The notes beneath the pieces were generated by a model. That model saw only the letters and a program-made list of their open reading frames with translations, did not search any database and had not been told where the DNA came from. Below, piece by piece: positions 55,310 to 64,000 of a stretch of DNA of 64,000 bases. Source of the DNA: Luzula sylvatica. Taxonomy: Eukaryota > Streptophyta > Magnoliopsida > Poales > Juncaceae. A program made the position numbers and the translations under genes. Positions within the stretch are counted from its first letter, which is position 1. Every line of letters starts with the position of its first letter. Where the stretch lies: positions 19,193,591 through 19,257,590 of the forward strand of contig OX326957.1 of the NCBI GenBank assembly GCA_946800325.1, in the 5' to 3' direction.

Positions 55310-57304
55310 TACCCACACTCTTATTTTATATCCAATTTTGTGCAATTTTCTTGTGCCATATCATCACTTCTTTTTAACTATTGGAATGTGATATGTGGCA
55401 AAATTTAGACCATTGATTAATCATTGATTTTTTATAACATTTTTTCTTTGTAGCCATTTAAGCGTTCCTTATTTTAAACTATGTTTAAAGGATTCTTAGA
55501 AATTCACATCACCATATATTAATGATGTGGCAAAATTTGTTAGGTTCATGTTAGACTAAGTTTATTCAATTGTTTATAATTTCATATAATATTACATGAT
55601 CAAATGTGAATGCAATGGAAGAAGAAAAATTTATATATGAAATACTAATAACTTAATATGTAATATTATAAACATACAACATATTGTAATATTATTTTTA
55701 GAATTTTAATTTTAAAAATTCACCAAATATATTTATTTTAATTTTCTCCTTATTTTGACATCCATATTAATATAGTTCATACATACCATTTTTCATAATT
55801 TGAATTTATAAGAGTATTATGTAAAATATACAATGCAAAAAATGCATTTTTACAAAATAAATTTTTAATTATTTTATGTACATAATATAATTTCAAATAT
55901 TAATATTTATTTTTATAAAATTATAACTATAATAATACCATATAATACTAAGTTGATTATATTTATGTTTTTAGTAAAAGAGAATATTAATTTTTTTCAA
56001 AAATAATAGAAATAAAAAAAAATTATCCATCGAAATAATTTCTTAAATTTATAAACACTTATCAAATAATAATGTTATTTTTAAAAATATAAAATTAAAA
56101 AAAAATCATATGATATAAAATAATTTATATTTATGTTTATGCTAAATTAATTTTTTATATTATTTATTGAATTACTTTCACTACTAAGTTTGATATTATT
56201 TATAACTAGCTTTATCCCCGCGCATTTGCGCGGGATGTTTTTTATATAATTATTTAAATAGAATTAACGCGTGTGCGAATTAACGTGGATGCGTTTGAAC
56301 TAAATTAATCTAATCATGACATATTTGCAAATATCATGATGTCAATAGATGCATAAGGTTCATGAAATTTAGTCTATCACGGATATTATTTTCTAGTATA
56401 ATTTGTATAAATAACATTTGTTCAGGTGCTTCTAAAATCGATTAATATAATCATGACACATTCGCAAATTTTAATATGTATGTAAAATAGGAAAAAAAAG
56501 ACCAAATGTAAAAAATGTAAAATAAGAAAAAAGGATAAAAATGTAAAAATGGACCGAAATATAAATAAAAAAGGACCAAAATATAAATTAAAACAAAAAG
56601 GACCAAAATATAAAAAATGACCAAAATGTAAAATAAGAAAAAGGATCAAAATATAAAAAAGGACCGAAATATAATATAAAAAGGACCAAAATGTAAATAA
56701 AAAGGACCAAAATGTAAAATAAGAAAAGGATTGAAATGTAAAAAAGGACCGTAATGTAATTTAAAAAGGACCAAAATATAAATAAAAAGGACCAAAATGT
56801 AAATAAAAATGATCAAAATGTAAATTTAGAAAATACTTTTTTTACACAAAGGCCTTGATGACGTGGAGGCCTAGAATTGCAAGAAATTTCTTAACTTTAT
56901 ACATAAGATATAATTTGCATTGAATTTTGAATCGATAAAAAATTATTAGTACTATATAATTAATAATATGTTATTGCGTAAGTTATATGATTCATTATTT
57001 CACATTTTATATTGTATGAACTATTGTGAACAATAACGATATAATATTTGTCGTTATGTTTTTTGTAAAATCATGATATACCTCATATATTTTTATTATA
57101 CAATGACATTAATGTAAGTGTTATTATTTGATTAAAAAAATAAATTTTTTTGCCACCATAATGTAAAATAATTGTAAAATATATAATCATTGACAAATTA
57201 GTTCAGATAATTATTATGAAATAATATTATCAATATTATCATATTTATACATACTATGTCTTACAATGAAAGATATAATTAACATACTCGCCGCGTAGCG
57301 CGAG
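55310..57304 (+). mobile_element. AT-rich Helitron-like repeat with 3' hairpin
   Basis: Comparison with the uninterrupted GGATAC copy at 16502 shows extra sequence from about 55310 (CCCACACTCTTATTTT) to the hairpin CTCGCCGCGTAGCGCGAG (57287-57304). It is non-coding and AT-rich. The 3' hairpin suggests a Helitron, but a CTRR end is not evident. Related copies lie at 770-2170, 36096-36909 and, inverted, at 57463-57960. Confidence 0.6.
56206..56908 (-). mobile_element. Non-autonomous Helitron, single copy
   Basis: On the minus strand the 5' end is TCTTATGTATAAAG and the 3' end has hairpin CCCGCGCAAATGCGCGGG (56217-56234) then GATAAAGCTAG. It lies exactly between host A (56205) and T (56909), the Helitron target. 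Same family as 12572-13997, with the same GGACCAAAATGTAAA repeat body. Confidence 0.85.
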
Positions 57305-57462
57305 TATTCCAACCGTATCCTGCCATATTCTCGCCGTATCCACACAAAAAAAAAAATTGGATATGCCACGTGACGTATCCGATACGTATTCGAGTCGTAT
57401 CGTATCCGTATCATAATGATACTTCTGTATTTTTAAAATATATGTGTAACATAGTTCATAAC

Positions 57463-57960
57463 ATTATATACTAATTAATTACTTATAGATATTTGAACTC
57501 TTCACGTTTCATTTGTATTCACATTTGATCATGTAATATAATGTGAAATTATACATAATTAAATACGATCCAATATAAAACCTGACGAATAATAGTATGA
57601 CACATCATCACCTGATGCGACTTCTAAAAATGCTCAAATGTAAGTATTCAATAATGGACATGTAAGAGTCTAAAAATTAGTCATAAAAAATCAATTGTCC
57701 ACATTAGTGTCATGAACCTAACGGACAATAATATCACATCATTAATTTAAGATGATATAACCTTCTAAAATTGCTCAAATATAAGTATAAAATAATAAGC
57801 ATATAAGCGTCTACAAAAAATATAGCCATAAAAAATCAATAGTTCACATTTTGACACATATCATAATATAATAATTAAAATAATTACGGTAACGTGACAT
57901 CATAAGATTGCATATAGGTAGATCTAAAATAAAGAAATGGGTTAAATGTCTCACAATATC
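57463..57960 (-). repeat. AT-rich Helitron-like repeat, inverted partial copy
   Basis: The reverse complement matches 55380-55560 ('gatgtg', 'gttaggttcatg', 'aagcgt' phrases). Non-coding. Confidence 0.5.
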
Positions 57961-59699
57961 ATGACCGGTCCGACATTTTTAGAAGTCTTTAACAAAAATT
58001 GTGTGGACGACACTAAATAGATCGAAAGTTCAAGAAAATTAAATATTTTGATTAAAATTGATTCTTAATTACATTGTAGTTTTATTACATTTATAACATG
58101 GATAATAAGGCACATTACGTATATACATGGAGAATTTTTGCCATTTGATCGGTGTTCAAGTATGATATTTGAACACCTTCCAACAAAACAATTGATATTT
58201 TTGGTTAATTGTTTAATTAGAAGTGAGATAAGATGAATTTCTAAAAATTGATAAATGAACTTCTAAAAATCATAACAATTAAAAAAATAAATGTAATTGA
58301 GTGAGATAAGATCCTGAACAAACTAGAGACGTCAATATTAAACATGATGTTTTATTGGTGATTTTAAAGAATATAGAAAATAGTCAAATATATGGATCAA
58401 AACATGATAAAAAAAAATGGAGAATTTTCATAACAATTTGACCTAATTATTCATTTCATTTCTTTTTATTTACTTATTGAACAAAACAATTTTCATACAT
58501 GAAAAATATGCACAAACCGGCAAATAATGCATAAATATTTTTTATACAATTTTAAACATGACAAGAAACCTTGTAATACTGATTTTTCACATAAATCGAT
58601 AATTAATAGAAAATATAAATAAATTGAAAATTCAAGATAAAACTGTTCAATTTCACACAATAACAAATCTAACAAAAAAAAAAAAAAAAATTTAGTTTGC
58701 ACATATCAATACAAATATGACATATTTACATACAAATCACTAAATTCTTACATACAAGTTCTTGAACAAGTTATGATACTTGAACTTTCGTCAACTCGGC
58801 GGGCAAAAATGCAAAAATAACTTATTTTTTGCTACATTAAAATGAAAATAATTATAAGAAAGAGAAAAGAAAAATATTTTTTTCTTTTCTTTTCTCGCCA
58901 GAAGGTACAGGTAAAATGGTTTAATTTTATTTTCAGATTAATATGCTAAAAGCACGATTTTTGCAAATTGAATTTCGGGGACACTACGTGTGAAAATAAT
59001 TTCTCTTTAAATGCTGATAATATGAAAGGCACCAGCTTGCTGCTAAAAATTGGACAAGATATGTGATGTGGAAAATGGAGAGGATAAATTATTTGGTACC
59101 CATGGTGATTTAACCCAATTTGACTGCTGTCTCGGTTCCGAGATATCCTCCCTTCCCATTCGCGGATTCCAAACCTTCCATTCCAATCCATTTTAATCCC
59201 CATCTTTCACGTCCGCCTCGTTTCTCGTCCCCAACTTGTACTACTTTCCGTCCGATCTCATCCGTCCGTTCATTCCCATTTTCCTCCACGCGTACGGCGG
59301 ATATCATCCCTTTCCTGTCGGAAGAACTGTTGGTTCCGGTCTACCATTCATCTGCTCCCAACTAATCGGTCATCCCTCGTACTTTCCACCTGCTATGTCC
59401 GGTCGCCACATGTTTGAATTTCTTTGCCTGTGGACTCCACCGGTCGAGTTACTTTCTAAACATTTCTTAAATACACTCGGTTCATAATAAATGCCCCAAT
59501 GACAATAAAGTCCCTCCATAATGGTTTATTAAATATTTTGTACATTTTTTAGGGGATTCGAGTAAATTGTTATCGCGCGTCACTGAAAAGTGGGACCCGG
59601 AGTGTGGTTTTATGGTAATTAAGCGGGGATTAAGGGGTAAAAATTTATTACTTTCCAGTATAGTGATAAGTGGAGCCAGTACTTTATTGATTAGCATTT
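57961..59699. other. Intergenic upstream of the zinc-finger gene
   Basis: AT-rich to about 58940, then less AT-rich to about 59480. No ORF is convincing. The 59100-59480 segment may belong to the promoter of the CCCH gene, but I see no motif that settles this. Confidence 0.4.
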
Positions 59700-59944
59700 A
59701 ACCATTACCCTTCCAGTGCTTTCCTTTCGCCTACCCAAAAGCTTTACACCTTGTAAAATCTCCAGCGTTTTCTCCACGCTCTATCCAAGCGAAAACACTA
59801 CTCTCTCTAGTTGCTTTCCTTCACAATTAATCCTCCACCAGGTTTTTCTTCTAGAAGCTTCTCTTTTCTTCTTTGCGATCTCTCTAATGGATTCTTCTCC
59901 GATCTCTGCAGTTTCTTTACTGGTTTTTTTGATGTAATATAGCA

Positions 59945-60124
59945 GGTGTTTTTTTTTGATTCATTTTTCTATAGTTTTGTTGTTGATTTTTTGTGATTCT
60001 TGACTGGATCTTTAATTTCCTTGTATTTATACAATGATTTGATGTGTTCATTTTGTAAAGAAGTGAATGATGGTGGATGTTAATCCATTTCTAATCTTGC
60101 CTCAAATTTTGGATCTATTTGTAG
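59945..60124 (+). other. Probable 5' UTR intron of the CCCH zinc-finger gene
   Basis: A possible donor CAG/GTGTTTTT at 59944/59945 and an acceptor TTTGTAG at 60118-60124 flank T-rich sequence just upstream of the coding exon. The preceding pyrimidine-rich, CTCTCT-bearing sequence (about 59700-59944) looks like a plant 5' leader. Inferred without transcript data. Confidence 0.5.
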
Positions 60125-60148
60125 GTGAAGCTTTTTCTGGATCAAAGC

Positions 60149-62092
60149 ATGGGGAATATGACTTGGGAAGACGAATCTTTCTCGAATCTTCTCGAACTAG
60201 CTGCCGGCGATGAACTGGAAGCGTTCAAAACCGCGGTCTCAGCAGATCCGGCGGCGGCGGATCGGCCCGGTTTATGGTACTCCCGCAACAAGGTATCAAA
60301 TCGAATGATCCTGGAGCACCGTACGCCTCTAATGGTGGCAGCTACTTACGGCAGCACCTGCGTGCTCTCTTTCCTCCTTTCTCTGCCTTCACTAAATGTA
60401 AACACTCGTTGTGGACCAGAAAACACCACTGCTTTACACTGTGCGGCCTCAGGCGGTTCTCACAAGGCAGTGGAATCAGTCCGTCTTCTCCTTTCAGCTG
60501 GCGCAGATCCCAACTCAACTGATTCCAAGAATCGCCGTCCATCTGACGTCATCGCCGTGCCAAATCTATACCACGACACAAAAACAACCCTTGCAGAAAT
60601 ACTTGGATGCACTGGGCGAACCACAAACCAACACCGTACAACGGATCTAAGAGTTTCCATATGCACCTCCGGCTCAACCTCCCCTCCACTCTCCTCCTCC
60701 TCCCCTGACGAAGACGGAGATAACTCCCCTTCCTCAGATCTCTCCTCCCCCATGGCAGACCGTCACAAGAAAGAATACCCAGTGGACCCCACCTTACCAG
60801 ATATCAAATCGAGCATTTATGCATCAGACGAGTTCCGCATGTACTCATTCAAAGTCCGTCCATGCTCACGAGCCTACTCCCACGACTGGACTGAATGTCC
60901 TTTCGTCCACCCTGGCGAAAACGCGAGGAGAAGAGACCCACGCAAGTTCCACTACAGTTGCGTCCCGTGCCCAGACTTTCGAAGGGGAGGAGCTTGCCGC
61001 AGAGGAGACATGTGCGAGTATGCGCATGGGGTGTTCGAGAGTTGGCTCCACCCAGCGCAGTATCGTACCAGACTTTGCAAAGACGGTACCGGTTGCGACA
61101 GGAGAGTCTGTTTCTTCGCACATACTGCAGACGAATTGAGGCCTTTGTATGTCTCCACCGGATCTGCAGTGCCCTCTCCTCGATCTGCCATGGCCATGGA
61201 AATGGCCGCTGCGGCTTTGGGTATGATGCCACCTGGCTCCCCCTCTTCAATTGGGGGCAATAATGGGCATGGCCATTTCACTCCACCTGGTTCCCCCTCT
61301 TGGGCTACTCAACAAGTTAACAACAACAATAATAATTCGAATAGTTTGCAAGCGAGTCGATTGCGTGCATCTTTGAGTGCACGTGACATGCCATTCGATG
61401 AGCTGTCATTGATTCTCGATCTCGAAAAGATGAACGATCTTTGTCTCGCCTCGAATCAAACGGGCCAGAATAACATTGCAATGTCTTCGCCCATCAGGAC
61501 CAATAAGCCATTGGGACAAGGAAACCTGGACGATCTTTTCGCGAATGAGATGACTCTCTCGTCTCTTTCTCCCAGATTCAACACGTCAGAGCAAGGGAGT
61601 TTATTCTCTCCAGTTCATAAATCGGCGGTCCTTAACCACAGGCTCTTGTCTCCTATTAACACGAGTAATTTGAACGTGCCAGCTGGCATGTCTCCTCCAG
61701 GGAGGATGTCTGCGAGGACTATAGAAGCACTGGCTTCTCCAATGAGTTCGCGTTTGGCGGCTTTAGCCCAACGCGAGAAGTTCGGGTTAGGTGGCACCTC
61801 CCCATTGGTTGGGTCTTTAGCGAACAATTCTTCTTCCCCTTGGGCGAAAACACTGTCCTCGCCTTTGGGCAAAGTTGATTGGTCTGTGAATGGGGAAGAT
61901 ATTCGCGCGGCTGGACTTGGTTCTGACGAGCCAGATGTTTCGTGGGTTAATTCGCTCGTGAGCCCACCCGAAGCCAAGGAGAGAAACGAGAGGGAATCTG
62001 GATCCAACGGTCAAGATTTGAGGAATCAGCTGGAAGGGATGGATCAGATCGGGGCTTGGTTGGAACACATGCAACTGGATCAAATGAAATGA
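60149..62092 (+). CDS. Ankyrin-repeat CCCH tandem zinc-finger protein (RR-TZF family)
   Basis: An intronless 647-codon frame starting [14 protein letters not shown] longer frame from 60125 would need GTG and lies on the intron acceptor, so ATG 60149 is preferred. Residues about 58-125 hold two ankyrin repeats ([22 protein letters not shown] then LLSAGADPN). Around 245-330 comes the plant arginine-rich region (C-X5-H-X4-C-X3-[17 protein letters not shown]) and the tandem finger C-X8-C-X5-C-X3-H-X16-C-X5-C-X4-C-X3-H, which is canonical. The long C-terminus is Ser/Pro-rich with a leucine-rich stretch ([13 protein letters not shown]) that could act in export. Relatives are Arabidopsis TZF7-TZF11, which shuttle between nucleus and cytoplasm, bind RNA or DNA, and act in salt, oxidative and defence responses. 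All finger ligands are present and nothing looks broken. Confidence 0.96.
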   Translation: MGNMTWEDESFSNLLELAAGDELEAFKTAVSADPAAADRPGLWYSRNKVSNRMILEHRTPLMVAATYGSTCVLSFLLSLPSLNVNTRCGPENTTALHCAASGGSHKAVESVRLLLSAGADPNSTDSKNRRPSDVIAVPNLYHDTKTTLAEILGCTGRTTNQHRTTDLRVSICTSGSTSPPLSSSSPDEDGDNSPSSDLSSPMADRHKKEYPVDPTLPDIKSSIYASDEFRMYSFKVRPCSRAYSHDWTECPFVHPGENARRRDPRKFHYSCVPCPDFRRGGACRRGDMCEYAHGVFESWLHPAQYRTRLCKDGTGCDRRVCFFAHTADELRPLYVSTGSAVPSPRSAMAMEMAAAALGMMPPGSPSSIGGNNGHGHFTPPGSPSWATQQVNNNNNNSNSLQASRLRASLSARDMPFDELSLILDLEKMNDLCLASNQTGQNNIAMSSPIRTNKPLGQGNLDDLFANEMTLSSLSPRFNTSEQGSLFSPVHKSAVLNHRLLSPINTSNLNVPAGMSPPGRMSARTIEALASPMSSRLAALAQREKFGLGGTSPLVGSLANNSSSPWAKTLSSPLGKVDWSVNGEDIRAAGLGSDEPDVSWVNSLVSPPEAKERNERESGSNGQDLRNQLEGMDQIGAWLEHMQLDQMK

Positions 62093-64000
62093 AAGGAAAA
62101 GGAGGTGAATAAAAAAAGAGGGGTAATGTGGTAAATAATAGTAATTTTTTGGTTTTTTTGCGCGAGAAGAAGGGCGAAAAAGGTAGGAAAAATAAAAAAA
62201 GTGGGTCTCTAATATTCTATTTTGAAGGGGTTTTTACAAGGAGATTAGAAATGGAGATGTTTTTGCTTTGGGCGAGTCGCAAGATTCGTTGTCCATTGAT
62301 TTGACATCCCGGTCCCTATTATTTTTCGAGAATTTCGATTCTCAAGTTCCTAACTAGCTATTCTTTTTTCTTTTAATTGGAAAAAAAAAATGTATCCTCT
62401 ATTTTGTCGTAATATTGTCGCATCGTCGCCCTTGTTGTTTATTATTAGTAGAAGTATTCTTATTATTTTTTGTAGTTTACAAAACCCTAATTTAATTGTG
62501 TATTCTGTTGTGTTTATTATTGTTTCTAGCATTCTTGTTATTTTTATGTTGTGTTGATTTTAAAGGAGATCTCCAGTTGTACTTACTGGAGAGGAGTTGC
62601 TTGCGATAATAACATTAATATATGGTTGGATTGAATTTAATATAATATAAGGGTCAGTGCTTAGATTTGTTAATGTTGTTTTTGAAATATTTTGAGGGGA
62701 TGAGGAATGTAGAATAGTATTGGAGTTGTTGCTTAGTGGTTAGGTTAAGTTAATTTAATATTTGATGTGCTTGCTTTTGTTTGTTTTGAAACTTGAAATG
62801 TACTTTGTAGGTCGTAGCACTAATTTCAAATGATTTTTGTTATCAAGTCCAAATAATTACTTATTATTTCATTATTTATCTTGATTGTGTCAATGAGTTT
62901 ATAGTGATTAGTGGGTGGAGTTGATTATGTCTGTTTATTTCTCAAGAAATGAGGGATCTTTTTGTAATTTAGGCAGAGTTTTAGTTTAGGGAAACTTGTC
63001 TTTATAAATTATTGTTATTGTTTTTGTTCAATTTCTATATATTATCAACATGCCTACGGGCTAGTAAAAATAAAATAAAAAATATATATATTATCAACAA
63101 TTATCTATGCTTGGCCACCGGCCAGACTTCATGCAAATCTCGAGGTAAATTATGTGTAAATTGAAATAGAATATTGGAGAGTTGATTTTAGTCTTGCTAC
63201 AGGGTACAATTATTGTCCCCATAAAAAAGATTGGCACTGGTTTTGTGCCTGTAATATATAATTTTCCGTTTGGGGAGGAATAAAGATGGGTTTTATCGAT
63301 GCTGTTGGGAAATAGGGTCAATAGAAGAACAAGAAGCAAGAAATTTTGTTCATGGGAAAATTTCCAAAACATGTACCCATACAAACTTAAATTAAAAGAA
63401 ATACCGATTTCGTCTCGAAGTTGATAATGATATGGTAGATTCTTTCTTGTGTTGTATAATATTAAACATTGTACTAAAAACTAAGTACTGAAATCAAATC
63501 GTAATTTTATAGTTTAAGTTTGTATTTTATACTGTTTTTTTTTATGGATAGTACTGCAGAAATGAAAGAATTAAGCTTGAGTAATATTAATTTACAAATA
63601 TATGAGAATGATATTATTGGCGCTGATTCTCATTTTAAACTTCAATGATTTTTGTGTACTTTCAATTTCAAAATTTATTGAGTATTGATTGTTTTGAGTA
63701 TTCTTTTTGTGTACTGGAAATTTAATTATTGATATTGTTGCATGATTCGCCAGAATTTGGAAACTTATATATCTCATTATTTGTTAGAGAAAATAAGCAT
63801 TCAAAAAAATATGTTAAATGATTTTTAAAACATATAATTTGGTTTATATTTGTTTGAACAAAAATGTAATTAATTTGTGTAAACAAATAAAATCCGCTTG
63901 CACGCCAGTAGCACGAGAGTTTTTTTAGTATACAAAAAGATATAACAAACATACAAAAATGTAGAATACAAATATAAATAAATACAATCATATATATATA
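62093..64000. other. 3' UTR and intergenic, no further gene
   Basis: The first few hundred bases are likely the 3' UTR of the CCCH gene. Beyond that the sequence is AT-rich with only short unsupported ORFs; no repeat termini were recognised. Confidence 0.5.

Larger units (their letters stand above)
55046..57454. mobile_element. GGATAC-type hAT-like element, copy with nested inserts
   Basis: Ends CTATGTTGCACGGATAC and (less conserved) GTGTAACATAG, flanked by a perfect 8-bp duplication TTCATAAC (55038-55045 and 57455-57462). Its own sequence occupies about 55046-55309 and 57305-57454 and matches the copy at 16502-17047. The AT-rich Helitron-like repeat (55310-57304) is inserted between, and a Helitron inside that. 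Confidence 0.88.

Noticed and set aside
59120..59487. Pro/Ser-rich ORFs upstream of the CCCH gene
   Set aside because: Overlapping ORFs on both strands, no domain, likely promoter or leader sequence.
60125..60148. Start of the CCCH gene at 60125
   Set aside because: The codon is GTG and directly follows a likely intron acceptor; ATG at 60149 is the natural start.
60849..61281. Long antisense ORFs over the CCCH gene
   Set aside because: They are shadows of a GC-richer coding frame and lack recognisable domains.

Overview
This window is nuclear DNA from a flowering plant, most likely a eudicot. The evidence is intron-containing genes with plant-only families (LRR receptor kinases of the Xa21/EFR/At3g47570 type, an HVA22k-like protein, a plant RR-TZF zinc-finger protein, PPR-DYW fragments), an AT-rich background, telomere-like TTTAGGG motifs and dense plant transposons. 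I cannot name the species.

Two ordinary genes can be read: an HVA22k-like gene at 6733-7803 (+, first exon not found) and an intact ankyrin/CCCH tandem zinc-finger gene at 60149-62092 (+). Between them lies a decayed tandem cluster of LRR-XII receptor-like kinases: RLK1 (8598-12172, -), a 5' remnant (17279-17366, -), RLK2 (20806-29468, -), RLK3 (35533-35851, -, fragment) and RLK4 (about 40733-49610, +). Every copy carries at least one disabling lesion. A spacer of about 3.4 kb was duplicated with the genes (17367-20805 and 29469-32736).

The cluster is riddled with nested mobile elements, many of which I could bound by target-site duplications (TSDs). RLK1 has a 4.1 kb hAT element 86 bp upstream of its ATG, itself holding tandem Helitrons, a LINE fragment and an internally deleted BED-finger transposase. 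RLK2 is split by a hAT transposase gene, which is split in turn by a solo LTR. The 3' flank of RLK3 holds a Mutator element with about 240-bp TIRs and a 9-bp TSD that carries fragments of an NAD-isocitrate dehydrogenase gene and a PPR-DYW gene (a Pack-MULE). RLK4 has a MITE in its signal-peptide codons and an intact, very young Ty1/copia element in its kinase exon.

From 50 to 55 kb lies a decayed MuDR-like transposase gene with a solo LTR inside it and a telomere-like tract near its start. From 55 to 57.5 kb there is a three-level nest: a hAT-type GGATAC element, an AT-rich Helitron-like repeat and a Helitron. The outer 2-4 kb at each end is AT-rich repeat or intergenic DNA. No RNA gene, CRISPR array or bacterial-type operon was seen.
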